Of a stretch of 64,000 nucleotides of DNA, positions 1 to 10,617 are shown piece after piece. Source of the stretch: Teratosphaeria epicoccoides (lineage: Eukaryota > Ascomycota > Dothideomycetes > Mycosphaerellales > Teratosphaeriaceae); NCBI GenBank assembly GCA_021401465.1, contig JADDMT010000123.1:16942-80941 (forward strand), given 5' to 3'. A program made the translations under genes and the position numbers. The notes below the pieces were generated by a model. The model was not told the DNA's origin. It saw only the letters and a program-made list of their open reading frames with translations, and made no database searches. Numbering within the stretch: the first letter of the stretch is position 1; every line of letters begins with the position of its first letter.

Positions 1-1
1 G

Positions 2-997
2 CTCTCAGGCTTCACCGGCTGGCATTTGTACTTGGCCTTTACCAACCAGACGACCATTGAGTCACTGGAGAAGACGCGATATTTAACACCCTTGAGGAAT
101 CAGATGCAGCCAGCGCCACATCGAGACTACCTGTCACACGAACAATTGGACGATGAAGACCAGCCGCTCGGCGAGAGGTTCAAGGCTATCAACACCAACG
201 CTCTACCAGGCATCTTACGACCCGAAGAAGGAGAAGACAGCTCACGAACCCCTTCACGAGGTACAACGCCTGATCTGCCCCGATCGACATACTACAGTAG
301 CACTTCTCCGGCAAAGGCGAGTCTGCAGCGCTCATATGCCTCGCTAGAAGCTCAGCGCGAGCACGAACGGTACGAAGCCTATCTGGACGAGCAAGATAGC
401 GAAAAGCTTCCGAATGCATTCAATCTGGGCTGGCGTCGCAATGTCGCTCATGTTTTTGGCGACCAACCAATGCTTTGGTGGCTGCCCATCTGCAATACCA
501 GAGGCGACGGTTGGGCCTGGGAGATCTCTCCAGATTGGGTGCACGCCCGCGATGATGTTGCCAAAAGAAGGGAGCGGAAAGCACACGAGGACGCCACACT
601 TCGCCGCATGGACAGCGAGCCCTTGCAAATGCAACGCCCGCCACCTTTTGAGCCACCGCGGCGCGATTTCCGCTGGACTCCAGGCCAGGGTTTTGTTGAA
701 CATAACCCAGCCGGGCCCCTGCCTGCAAACCTAAGTGGGCACCGCCCTCAACATAATCGATCCCATTCCAGCGACACAGATATGCAAATGCAGCCTCTTG
801 ATCGACGGAAAACAAAAACGCCAATCAGCAGCGATCCAGATTACGACACCAGCAGTGACGAAGAAGTGAAGCGGATGTACAAACACGAACAGATCTACGG
901 TACGGAGAATTGGAACGATATTCCGGACGATCTTCTCGGTTCAAAACGAGGCAACGGATATGAAAGTCGAAGTCGAGGACGAAGGAAAGGAGACTAA
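2..997 (+). CDS. DHHC palmitoyltransferase, C-terminal part (Pfa3-like)
   Basis: The reading frame is open from the left window edge to the stop at 995-997, so only the C-terminal ~331 residues are present. The DHHC catalytic core lies outside the window. The segment opens with SGFTGWHLYLAFTNQTTIE, which carries the TTxE motif (here TTIE) found just after the last membrane helices of DHHC S-acyltransferases. A second conserved block follows around residues 135-165: an N-x-GWRRN stretch, then VFGDQPMLWWLP and GDGWAWE, as in fungal Pfa3-type enzymes. Between and after these blocks the chain is polar and probably disordered, with an acidic-then-basic tail ending in RGRRKGD. These enzymes attach palmitate to cysteines of membrane-associated proteins; the Pfa3 assignment (vacuole fusion) is an inference from the tail, and Pfa4 or Pfa5 is possible. 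No intron is evident. Confidence 0.8.
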   Translation, partial: LSGFTGWHLYLAFTNQTTIESLEKTRYLTPLRNQMQPAPHRDYLSHEQLDDEDQPLGERFKAINTNALPGILRPEEGEDSSRTPSRGTTPDLPRSTYYSSTSPAKASLQRSYASLEAQREHERYEAYLDEQDSEKLPNAFNLGWRRNVAHVFGDQPMLWWLPICNTRGDGWAWEISPDWVHARDDVAKRRERKAHEDATLRRMDSEPLQMQRPPPFEPPRRDFRWTPGQGFVEHNPAGPLPANLSGHRPQHNRSHSSDTDMQMQPLDRRKTKTPISSDPDYDTSSDEEVKRMYKHEQIYGTENWNDIPDDLLGSKRGNGYESRSRGRRKGD

Positions 998-3994
998 GTA
1001 GTTTGGACTTCAGGCAGAATACTTCTTCACACTGTACCTCGGTTTCATCCATGATCCCCATCAGGTCCCTGTCCTCCACGTCTGTCCTACGACCATTTAC
1101 TTCTGCTGAACCACCTAATTGCCAGATGTACTGCGCAAGTCGCCAACCTGGGCGGCAGTCTCAGTCTAAAGGGCAACGACAGGTAGGACGAGCTTTCAAT
1201 GAGGCCGGCGTCAACGGCTCGCGCTTCACCTGTCGCCCCAGCAGCAACCTTGTGCGGGACTGTACGCGATGGCCAGATGCAGCATCACCATTATGCATAG
1301 GGCGAGAATGCTGTTGAAAGATGAGGCCCGCATTCCTCCTTGAGGTGATCAGTCCGCCATCCGTGGTGATCGCCGTCGGGCGATAGCTGAGCCTCTTACT
1401 GGTCGATGGCGAAGAGCGCTTCGACACTTTGTCGTAACATTGTTCGATGACTGGTTGACTATGCGGTCACTTGTCACTCGTCCAACGGTCTCCTGTATCA
1501 CGTGCATCCTGCCGAATCGGTACTCACCAGTCTTGGCTATCTGCACAACTCTGTGGCAGCATTGCCGCGCGCCTTACTGGCCATCATGGCTCGCCGCTGG
1601 TTCCCGCATTCGCGTGGCATCTGGCCATCGCTCGGGCACGACGGTTGAAGCTCTGAGACAATTCTCACGCAAGCACCGGTCACAAGGCAATCTGTACGTC
1701 GCCAGAACTGGTCCCGCACGCCATGGGGTGGCTTTGGTTGAGAATACAGAGGAGGTTTGATGCATGGCGGCAATTGGACAGTAACAAGTTCGGAGGTGTT
1801 GTGGTTGTGCTTGCTCAGCCACCAAATGATGAAACTTCAAATGTACCTGTGCTCTTTGACAGAGCTTGTGAACGACACTGTTGGCTAAGCAGATCCTCAA
1901 TCAGTCCCTCAGTCTTTGGAATTCTGGATGTCAAACTTCCGCGTAGACGGCATTTCTCATTGTACCAACTTGCGAACTCAGACGGGGGCTGACCAGTCTG
2001 AGCTACCAGACCCGGCACTAGGGTATTGATAATCCTTGCTCCACGTGGCTGTCGACATGAACTACGAACATCCTAGCTGCCACAAGCTTGTCAGCTAAGG
2101 CGGCTCGGCATTTTTGAAAGTGGCCTGGCAGCTTCATGCCTCACGCCTTGACGCGGCGATGAAATGGCAGCCCTGAGATCATTGTCTCAGCCCGGGTTTA
2201 TCGTTACGCTGTCCAGATCTGCTGGGTCCGCTACGAGCTTATGTGGACGACATCGAATACGACGCATCCACGATGACCGCATGTGGCAAGTTCAGCGACC
2301 CAACTTCAGGCTTCTTCAATCTCCCGTGCGAGCTCAAGTGGGAGCCAGACGCTGAAGGATGGTGTGCAGGGTTAACAACGCACCCGAGGGGTGCTATCAA
2401 AGGGAACACTTAGTGGGAATACTGTGCGCTCAATAGTGCAGCCTGAGGAAAGTGCGAAGATCAGGTGAAATGAGGTGATCAGCGGTGGATATCTCGTACA
2501 GATGGCCGGGTCCGAGTGATGGCATTGATTGATGTTGCCTGTAGTCAGTACGAAGTCGTGGTCAGTGAGACTGTTGTAGTCCAGGGCCGGCGAAATGATT
2601 CACAGCCGTCACATATAGGAGTGCGGAGCACGCATGTATTCGCGGTAACGTACAATCGAGACCGGCTGCACCTTACATCCCATGGCTGTCAAATAGTGCT
2701 GTTGACCAAGCGGGGCATTGTGGCGCCACGCTGGGACTCCTTCCAACCGCTCGTCGCATTCTGCACCAGCAGCAACGAAAGATGCGAACGTACTGCTCAT
2801 TGACGTAGGCCGCTCTGGCGCTGGGATGTTTGGCCCGGCAGGTAGAGTGAAGACCAGGGTGGAGTTATTACAATCGCATCCAGTAGCCCTAGAGCGGCAA
2901 TATGTGTTGGATCCGCAGCTTTTGATACCGTCGCGTTTGTTCGCATTATCGATCGCTGATCTGTGGAATTCGCTCAACTTGATCCAGCTCCTTGCTCTGA
3001 CTGATGCACACTTCTGACAGCTCATGCTCGGCGATTCCACAAAATGATGAGACAGGTCTCTATGTCACGATCAGCAACGAAGGCTTCCACCGTACAAAGT
3101 TAGGTATTTGCCATACTCAGCGTGCAAGTCGGTCTGACCTTGATTTGCACCTGTACCGATGGAACCCGCATTCATGGAAAGCCCGTTAGTGTAGCAGACC
3201 CCTGCGCAAGGGTGGCAGCAAGGTGACAATTCTATGTTTGACAGGCGAGTAAAAAGCTTGAAGTGGTCATTGCCAGTAGACCCGCAGCAATGCTGCTGTA
3301 TCCCACCAGCCGCAAGGGAACCCAAATTTGTATTTAGATCAGTCAAGTAGATGCCCAGTCACAAAGTTTGTGGCGCATTGTCGTCCTGACTATCCGAATC
3401 GAGACTTGGGCTGTTGAGCGGACCATTTTGGCACGGGCGTGAATCGTCGGTGCTATGGACGCCGTGCAAATTGATGTGTTGCACTGCAAAGCAGGAGATT
3501 CGTGCAACATGATTGCGCCTTCTGCAGACTTCAAAGTCGGACCAGATCGTACTCTTTTAAAAAAGGTCTGCATCACTCCTTGACCAGAAACTCAAACATG
3601 TCGGTTTGAGTGCTGTGTAAGCTTGGCCTCCGTGCCGACACCTGCCATAGCTGAGAACTACTGTGACGTTGTCACGTTCGTTGCGCTCGGCTGAGGGAAA
3701 TCGACGATCCATAGCAGCGATTGAACTCGAGCGACAGCAGATTGAGATGACCAGAGTCTCGAAAGGAGTAGAATCAATTGTCTGTTGATTACTAGATCCA
3801 CAGCGTCTGGATCCGGAAGCTGCAGTGACCGTAATTTGGATGGGAGCACACAGCATCGTCATTCGTTGACCAAGGGCTTCTGTGCTGTCCCAGTGGAATC
3901 GTAGAGCGTGGAGCCTTGATTTGAGCAGACCAGACCGGGAAGTCCAAGAGTCTGGAGTCATGACCTTAGGTGTAACTCCGTGCACCTGCACCTC
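998..3994. other. gene-poor stretch, about 3 kb
   Basis: Both strands hold only short overlapping open frames (longest about 140 codons, minus strand 2609-3040 and 3557-3991) with no recognisable domain, no signal peptide followed by a coherent mature region, and no convincing splice-joined chain. Base composition is close to that of the flanking DNA, so this is not a strongly RIP-mutated AT-rich block. No transposase or reverse transcriptase motif, terminal repeat or tRNA was seen. The right end presumably holds the 3' UTR of the CSL4 gene on the minus strand. Non-coding RNAs or very small genes cannot be excluded. Confidence 0.5.
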
Positions 3995-4573
3995 TCAAAC
4001 GACCTTGGCGACCTTCCTCAACTCCTTGACTCCCATCTCCTGATCCAAAAACTCCCTCCAACTAACCGGCACCATCGCATTTCCCGTACTCTCACTCCAT
4101 GCCAACACCACACCCAACTCATTCTTCGCCGTGGAGCAAAAATAACTCCTCTCGTCGCCCAAGCTCACCACAATCGCTCTCACCACATCGCCCACCTTCA
4201 GACATTCCGCCATCTTGACCTTGTCGATCTCCGTCGCCCTAATATCCTGCAGCCGAATGATGGCAGGAAATGGATCATTGCATACCGTCTCGCCTCTGTC
4301 GCCAAGAGCGAGGATGGAGAGATGGGCTTGGCGGGCGTTAGTGCGCGTGATCTTGCCAAGAACGATGGTGCCGACGTCGGGAATGAGTTGGTCGCCGAGA
4401 GGCCGAGAGACGCTGGCGGTTGGGAGTTTGCTGGCTTTGGAGGTGGAGGGGGCGGAGGTGAGGACGCCGGCGAGACTGGAGACGAGGGATGGTCCATGGA
4501 TGTGGGTGCCTGGACCGACGTTGTTCGCGCTGATTGGGCCTAGTGCTTGACCTGGTAGCGATATCGTGCTCAT
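3995..4573 (-). CDS. CSL4: Exosome complex cap subunit Csl4
   Basis: An intron-free 192-residue protein that matches the Csl4/EXOSC1 family in length and layout. The N-terminus (LPGQALGPISANNVGPGTHIH) fits the short Csl4 N-terminal domain with its conserved PGQ-LG and PGTH elements. The middle contains the S1-like RNA-binding domain (about residues 65-150: VGTIVLGKITRTNARQAHL, then DIRATEIDKVKMAECLKVGD). The end is the conserved WREFLDQEMGVKELRKVAKV; a Cys-zinc ribbon as in archaeal Csl4 is degenerate. Csl4 is one of three S1/KH cap proteins on the nine-subunit RNA exosome core and helps guide RNA into it for 3'-5' decay and processing in nucleus and cytoplasm. The start ATG at 4573 is the first in frame and gives the expected family N-terminus. 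Confidence 0.93.
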   Translation of the reverse strand: MSTISLPGQALGPISANNVGPGTHIHGPSLVSSLAGVLTSAPSTSKASKLPTASVSRPLGDQLIPDVGTIVLGKITRTNARQAHLSILALGDRGETVCNDPFPAIIRLQDIRATEIDKVKMAECLKVGDVVRAIVVSLGDERSYFCSTAKNELGVVLAWSESTGNAMVPVSWREFLDQEMGVKELRKVAKVV

Positions 4574-5000
4574 GTTCAGGAACGGGTGTATGGTGTGTCC
4601 AGAAGTGAGGAAACTTCATGGTCGAAGTTCAGGTTGGGTTTGAACATTGAACATGAAGGTGCGAGAGCCCGGCGATAATATTTCGCCGAGAGCATGTGAC
4701 AGACACATGCATGACATGCCCGTGAGAGGTGGTACCTAATGTGGAGCGGTAAATGGTGCACTGTAGGCATACCTTCGTGCAGCAATGTAATATAATAGCA
4801 ATATGGATCACATACTGGTTATGTACAATGTGCTGGTGCTAAAAGCTGTAGTTACGCGGGTCCCAAATGCGAATGGCACTCCAGATTGGATTGCCAGGCA
4901 TTCCACAGTCCTCCCAACGCCCTCCCATGCAGGTAATTGCATATTGTACGTCAAAAAGGCAGCACGAGACCTCAAACATGCTGTTCATCACATTTCTCGC
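4574..5000. promoter_or_regulatory. CSL4 upstream region and YPT7 downstream region
   Basis: Both flanking genes are on the minus strand, so this 427 bp interval must hold the CSL4 promoter and the YPT7 3' UTR and terminator. The sequence is AT-richer than the genes around 4760-4830, with TAATATAATAGCAATATG as possible polyadenylation or promoter material. No specific element was assigned. Confidence 0.4.
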
Positions 5001-5674
5001 TCAGCATGAGCAACCTTGGTTCTGCTCCCCAATGTTGATAGGTATTGTCTCGGGGAAGTCAGGGTTGAAATCCTGGCTCTCCTCCTGCGCGAGCGCGTTC
5101 CTTGCGATCACTACCTCGATATCAGCACGTCTCTCATCGATGTTTCTCTGTTCCGCTCACGCTTACCCTCGAAAGCCTGCTCAACGTTGCTACCCTCTTT
5201 GGCGCTGGTTTCAAAGTAAGGTATCCCTCCCTTCGCCTGACAAAACGCCTGTGCCCTCTTCGCACTAATCACCCTCTTGTCCTCTCCCACATCCACCTTA
5301 TTTCCCAAGACCACGAATGGAAAGCTCTCCGGATCCATAGGGCTCGCCTGAATCAGAAATTCATCCCTCCAACTGTCCAGCGTGTCGAAGCTCTTGCTAT
5401 TGTTCACATCATACACCAATACGCAGCAGTCTGCGCCTCTGTAGAAGGCGACGCCCAGAGATTGAAACCTTTCCTGGCCAGCAGTGTCCCACAGCTGCAT
5501 CGTCACCAGGCGGTCGTCGACAAGGACCTCTTTGGTGAGGAAGTCGGCGCCAATGGTGGCTTTGTACGAGGCGCTGAATTTCTTGTTGACGTATTGGTTC
5601 ATGAGCGAAGTCTTCCCGACACCGCTGTCGCCAAGGATAATGACCTTGAGCAGGATCTTCTTTCGCGAGGCCAT
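5001..5674 (-). CDS. YPT7: Rab7-type GTPase Ypt7
   Basis: Two exons, 5674-5167 and 5110-5001, give a 205-residue Rab7/Ypt7 protein. The intron 5166-5111 (56 bp) starts GTAAGC, has a CTGAT branch site and ends GAGGTAG; splicing joins AFE to VIARNALAQEE, exactly the family sequence. Visible motifs: P-loop GDSGVGKTS (residues 15-23), switch I with YKATIGADF, the DTAGQE box, NKVD and ETSAK for guanine recognition, and a C-terminal Cys-Ser-Cys that is the double geranylgeranylation site. Ypt7 acts on the late endosome/vacuole membrane, recruits the HOPS complex and drives homotypic vacuole fusion and autophagosome delivery. The last 36 residues, including the lipidated tail, are on the small second exon. 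Confidence 0.96.
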
Positions 5675-7817
5675 GCTTGTTGTGGAGATGCGATGGCAGA
5701 TGGGAAAGGTTTGCGCTTGTGCGCAGATCTGGCGCGGCGATCGCTGGCCGTGGCGGCTGCAATGATTTGTGTCTCAGAGGACGCGCGGATCAGTGTGCGA
5801 TTTGCGCAACCTATCTGTTGTACACGTATGTTCCTCTGGCGTCGCGGTGGTCTGGTGGAGGGAAGCTATGACAGCAGGCACAAGCCACTCGGGCCTGCAG
5901 CTGATCGATGCGGAGTAGTGCGGCTCTGCCACAAATTCACAATATAACATGAACCTAATGCATGTCACACGCCCTTCTCAGGCCATTGAATCACCGCTAT
6001 CTTTGAGTCGCCCCGATCTATTTCACCGACTTCCCATTTCCTGAAACATCAAATTGTTGCTGAGTGGTGTGACTGTGTCGTTTCATGCTTGGTCGATAAA
6101 AGAACCCGGAGCTGTGTTCACGGCCCAATCGAGGTGGTCTCGCCACAAGATCAATTACCAAATCTGGCCATAAGCTTCCTCACGCCCTTCATACAAGTCA
6201 CGCCCTTCATCCAAGATACAACGACCAGAGACCTTGATCGCTGAACACTTCACGTGTCGCAGCGGGACAACAATTGGACCCCGCCCCCCGCCGTCCCCTC
6301 CCCTAGAGCGACTTCTGGAATTTATGAAGGAGTTTCGGTCAAACAATCTTCACCATGGACAGACGTCCATTTGGCTAGCCTCGTCGTGTCAACCCCTGCA
6401 GCTTGCTCGATTACTCATACCGTAATCTCAGGGCAAGCCTGAATCTATCTTGCGTTATTACATGTATTACCACGTGCTGCCGCTAATAAGCCGATCTCAC
6501 ATCTACCAAGCATTTTAGCTTGAGTACGCCCGAAACGCTGGTCGGGCACGTCTTCATCTAAATATACTGGTATGTCTTTGAGACCGGTCAGTCTTTTCGC
6601 ACCAAAAAGCGACCAGGAAGATGCTGCTGCCAGGACTTGTCCGGATGCTGGCTGATACCTGCTAAGGCAAGTTGTCGTCTTTCGTACTACCGACAAGATC
6701 GTAAGAGAAGTGACTCCCGTTGCAAGGTACACGTGACAGTCGAGAGCGAGTCAGATGTTCACGGTCAAGACATCTTTAGGAGGTGGTATAGACAGATCCA
6801 TAGTTTGTTAGCTGTCGGATGGCGCAGTGATTGGGTAGATACTACGGCTGGCTAAGACTTCGGCAGCTGAGCATGGCATACCTCGTCGCCAAGTCGATTT
6901 CGGATCTAACCTATGGATGAGAAACGGACTGCAAACATTACTGGGTCTGCCCTCGACCAACGCAGATCCGCTCGAAACAGGATTCCCAAGACCGCCGGCG
7001 ACGGGCTCAGGCCCTCAAACACTCGCACCTGCGCGCGTATGGCAAAGGTACCGACAAAGAAGCCGCTCTGCCCACTGCAGCCGAGGGAACATGATCACCA
7101 GGACAATGTGTATCCAGAAATAAGGCGCAATCTTGCACGTGTGCAGCCAAGTGCCTTGGGTCAGTCTCACAGAGTCCCTGGGATGCCAAGCCCATTAGTA
7201 TTTCTGGCCTTTGTCGCCCGGACCAGACCGGCTCCTATCATGTGTGGGGGAGACTTCTCTTTGCGATCGCCTTGTACAAGGGTGTCCTGCTCGCACCAGG
7301 GGGCTGAGGACTCCAGCGCATCCCTTTGCAATTAAACAGGAAGATGTTTTTCGTATTGGGGCGGCGCGACCACACGTTCCCATCTGGATGACATGCTTTG
7401 CGGCTCGGTAAGTACCACGGCGCTTCGCAAGTTGGCGGCTTCCCACAGCATAGTATTCACATTGTTTCTGGCGCCACTCCAACGAGCCAATGGCTGCTGC
7501 ACCAGACCTAGCTTGACTTCCGTAGTCCTCACCATTTTTAGAGCGAGCCGCGGAGACGATGCCTTGCCTACCAGGTATCCGAAACGACACTGGTGAACGA
7601 CCTGTCTGAGCTGCGTGTGCTCGTGCCTGGTCAAAGCCCGTATGGGCGAGCTGTAGCCGCGGACGATGGGTTCCAAAGCTTCGCAGACTGTAGCATAAGT
7701 ACAGGCAATGATCGCTTCGAATCCACAGCTACTTTCTCCTTCAACCGCACTGCTCATAGATTGATAAAGCCTCACACAATAATACAGCTCTTCGCTCGCT
7801 CCCTACACTCCGTCGAC
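5675..7817. other. gene-poor stretch, about 2.1 kb
   Basis: No open frame here joins into a recognisable protein. Short frames exist on both strands (minus 6445-6732, plus 6913-7335, minus 7332-7775) but none shows a domain, a conserved motif or a good splice chain. The left few hundred bases should contain the YPT7 promoter and the right few hundred the promoter of the fasciclin gene; a TGATAAAG element lies near 7762. A purine/pyrimidine-skewed C-rich patch is at about 6280-6304. No repeats or transposon signatures were seen. Confidence 0.45.
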
Positions 7818-9184
7818 ATGCACTTCAACACATTCGTTTCGGCTGCTTTGCTCGCAGCTAGCGCTGCGGCTCAGGATCCGTATACCCCAACAAACGACCT
7901 TGCCACTGTCATCAGCGGCAAAGAAGACCTTTCCATCGTGTCGGCAGTTCTGAAGAAGTATCCCGACATACTCAAAATTCTCGTCGACACGAAAGACGTT
8001 ACCATTTTCGCTCCTTGTGACCACGCTTTCGAGGCGTTGAACAAGAGTGGCGAGCTCACCGAGCTTATCGAGGACAAGAGCGCCATCACTGCATTTCTCA
8101 GCTATCATGTCGCATACGGCACTTTTGAGACAAAAGCTTTCCAGAGCACTCCGAAATTCGCAAGGACGATGCTCAAAGACCATGACGACACCCTCGTCCA
8201 GGACGGCCAGGTTGTAGAGTTGGTGCTGGACGGCAAGACTGCGCAGGTCATCTCCGGTGAAGCCAAAGTGGCCAAAGTCTCACAGGCAGTCAGTAGATCC
8301 ATGTACCTCTGCGCGTCACAGCCTCTATTGACACACTGCAGGACATCCACTTCAGCACCGGCATCATTCAAATCATCGACAGCGTCCTCACCATCCCTAC
8401 AAAAGTCTCTGAAACGGCAAAGGCGTTGAACTTCGAAGCCTTCCTGTCATCGCTCGAATCCACGCAGCTGACCGGTACCCTCGACGAAACGGCCGAGCTC
8501 ACCATCTTCGCCCCCACCAACGCCGCATTCAAAGCCCTTGGCACGTCGCTCAACGGCGCCTCCGACGACCAGATCGCCGAAATCCTGAAATATCACGTGG
8601 TCAAGGGTCGAGTCTCGTACTCCACCGTCCTCACCAGCGGCTCCGTCGCGACCCTGAGCGGTCAATCCCTCGAGATTACAGTCTCCCACGACGGCTCCAT
8701 TTCCATCAACAACGCCACGGTCGTGGTGCCCAATGCCCTCGTGTTTAATGGTGTGGTGCACGGCATCGACACGGTGCTGATGCCAAAGAAATCGGTGCGT
8801 AGAGATGCCCATGGGGATATGGCGTCGGCGACTGCTGAATCTAATGCCACTTCTACAGGCCCCGACACCGTACTCGTAAGCTCTGGCGTGCATGCCGGGC
8901 ACGCTGGTCAGGCCGGCGCAGGCGTGCCCGGGCAACCGGGCGCATCCGGGCAGGTATCTCCTCTCAATGGCAATGCGACGACTACGACGCGGACAACGCC
9001 GACAGCGGCGGGCACAGGTGGGTATAGCAGAGAAACGCCTGGCTCGATACAAACGGCCGGTATAATCAATGCGACGACCTCCACAGCCGGCGCTTCGAGG
9101 GCTACAGGTTTCATTGGTGCGGTGGGCGCATTGGGTGCGACGGCGTTATTTGGTGGTGTTGCTGCTTTGTTCGCTCATGTTTGA
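7818..9184 (+). CDS. Fasciclin (FAS1) domain surface protein, two FAS1 repeats
   Basis: Exons 7818-8288 and 8342-9184 encode 437 residues. The 53 bp intron (GTCAGT...CTGCAG) joins AKVSQA to DIHFSTGIIQIID, restoring the FAS1 pattern. Residues 1-18 are a signal peptide (cleavage near ASAAA-QD). Two FAS1 domains follow: the first with VTIFAPCDHAFEALN and YHVAYG, the second with LTIFAPTNAAFKAL, ILKYHVVKG and GVVHGIDTVL, the H1, H2 and YH boxes of the family. The remainder is a Ser/Thr/Gly/Ala-rich stalk with a collagen-like GQPGASGQ patch, ending in a hydrophobic segment typical of a GPI-anchor signal. The protein is therefore expected on the cell surface or wall, where FAS1 proteins act in adhesion. 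Two upstream in-frame codons would extend the frame, but the ATG at 7818 directly precedes the signal peptide. Confidence 0.9.
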
Positions 9185-9357
9185 GACCAGGACCGTACGC
9201 AGGTGCATTATGTAATATATTGCACCTTGGCTGAAGACGTTGGCTAGAAATAGACAACCCCGACAAGGACAAAAGCAATAGACACTATGTATGATGCTGC
9301 ACAAGGACTCATGACCGTGGCTTCCTAATCTCTCCTTGCACAGTCCCGGCGACAATT

Positions 9358-9988
9358 TCACGTTGCCAGACCCAAGCTGACGACGAACATGCCTACCAAC
9401 AACAGCCCAGTCACCTTGATGCTCGCGGCTGAAGAACCCGGACGATGTTTCTTGTCGTCCTGCCTCGAGCCATCGAACGAGTTCATGCGCGGACTGCAGT
9501 AGACGAACGGGGCATCACCGCGCTTTTCGTCCCAGTGGCGGATGTAATTCTCGATGCCATTAACAAAATCGGGCGAGGCTAGATGCCTGGGCTCGCAGTA
9601 GGAGAAGCATCCATGCTTCTGGTGGTAGGTGTCGGGTTTACAGTGTTCTGCAGTGTCAATGTGTCAGGTGGATGCGAAGCGGTCGGGGAGCAGAGAGGTG
9701 GGAGGGTGGCTCACGGGTCTGGAAGGTTTCGCTGAACCCTTCCGGCCAGTTGATGCCGCAGATCCACAGCTCTTCCCCTACGGTCGGGGTGTCGGCGCCT
9801 TTGGGCTTGTCGTCGATGCTCGGTTCTAGCCTGTAGTCGCAATTTGCTTCAATCCGTCAGCGGTTGTGTCGAGGGGCGCCACGGGCGATGGTACATGTAG
9901 CCTTACTCATGTTGCGATCCACGGGTCTGAGCACGGGGGTGAAAGTCTGGTGGAGGGAAGGGTTGGGGGTGGTGAGGGTGTAGTCCAT
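9358..9988 (-). CDS. Small cysteine-containing protein with hydrophobic C-terminal tail, 5' end unresolved
   Basis: Three exons are supported by phase: 9988-9907, 9846-9715 and 9647-9358 (introns of 60 and 67 bp with GTAAGG and GTGAGC donors; CTGAC branch sites). The minimal chain from the ATG at 9988 is about 167 residues. It shows ordered cysteines (MTNCDYRLEPS; ELWICGINWPEGF; HCKPDTYHQKHGCFSYCEP; FVYCSPRMN) and ends in GSSAAS followed by about 17 hydrophobic residues, consistent with a GPI-anchor signal or tail anchor. The frame stays open upstream of 9988 to about 10130 with a protein-like Ser/Thr-rich sequence, so a first exon carrying a signal peptide probably exists near 10150-10400, but no ATG exon could be placed. 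No family was recognised. Function unknown; a wall or secreted surface protein is the best guess. The acceptor of intron 1 is also uncertain (alternatives 12-27 bases downstream). Confidence 0.6.
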
Positions 9989-10617
9989 GATTGGTCGCTG
10001 CTGGGTGTAGAAGTATGATGGATCAATAGTATCGCTGCTCGCGTGGTGCTGGACCTGGGTGTTGGTGGAAATGTTGACGGATGCAAGACACGCTGTTTTG
10101 GAGATGGTAGTAGTACTTGTACTGCTGGGAAGGAAAAGAGAGGGGTTGATACCACATCAGTACTTGCCCTCGTCCGGTCCTGTGGGCCATTCCCTCAACA
10201 AGCAGGCACGATGATGGTCAGCAGGAACGCTCCAAGTTGAGGTTGTGGTAAGCACGCCGGATTGGGCTGTCGAGACTGCCACTGAAGAAATTCTAGTAAT
10301 GGTTGATGTAGGCAGGAGCGGGTGACGACCACCGAGAATAAGGCAAGTACCCACCTTGACTTACATATACCTACTGACGTGCGGGCAGTCGCTTCCCTCA
10401 TAGACTGCCTGATTCAGGTGTTACATGTAATGAAACAAGTCAAGCTGGGAAGGAGCGACCAAGGGACTGGAGACCGGGGTGTCCCCCTGCAATTCGGAGC
10501 GGAACTTCTGATCGTCCGATGCGTGTGACATCAGCCCAGCGCATCGAAGAATGTGGGACCTAAGGCAGCACTTTCTCCTCCGACTCTTGCTGGGGCTCAG
10601 GAGATGACAATCCAAGC
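9989..10617. promoter_or_regulatory. Divergent upstream region of the cysteine-containing gene and MGM1
   Basis: This 629 bp interval separates two diverging genes. Its left third is probably transcribed as the missing 5' exon and/or 5' UTR of the minus-strand gene, since an open frame continues to about 10130. The right part must contain the MGM1 promoter. No clear TATA box was seen. Confidence 0.4.

Noticed and set aside
2609..3346. Two adjacent minus-strand frames with several cysteines
   Set aside because: Protein-like in places, but without signal peptide, splice junctions or family resemblance.
998..3994. RIP-degraded transposon
   Set aside because: No AT-rich bias, no TpA excess visible by eye and no transposon protein motif.
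3980..4543. Plus-strand open frame over CSL4
   Set aside because: Exact antisense of the conserved exosome protein, with low-complexity Gly-rich sequence and no own evidence.
5102..5947. Plus-strand open frame of 281 codons over YPT7
   Set aside because: It is antisense to the well-supported YPT7 exon and its translation has no family features; the open frame follows from codon bias of the real gene.
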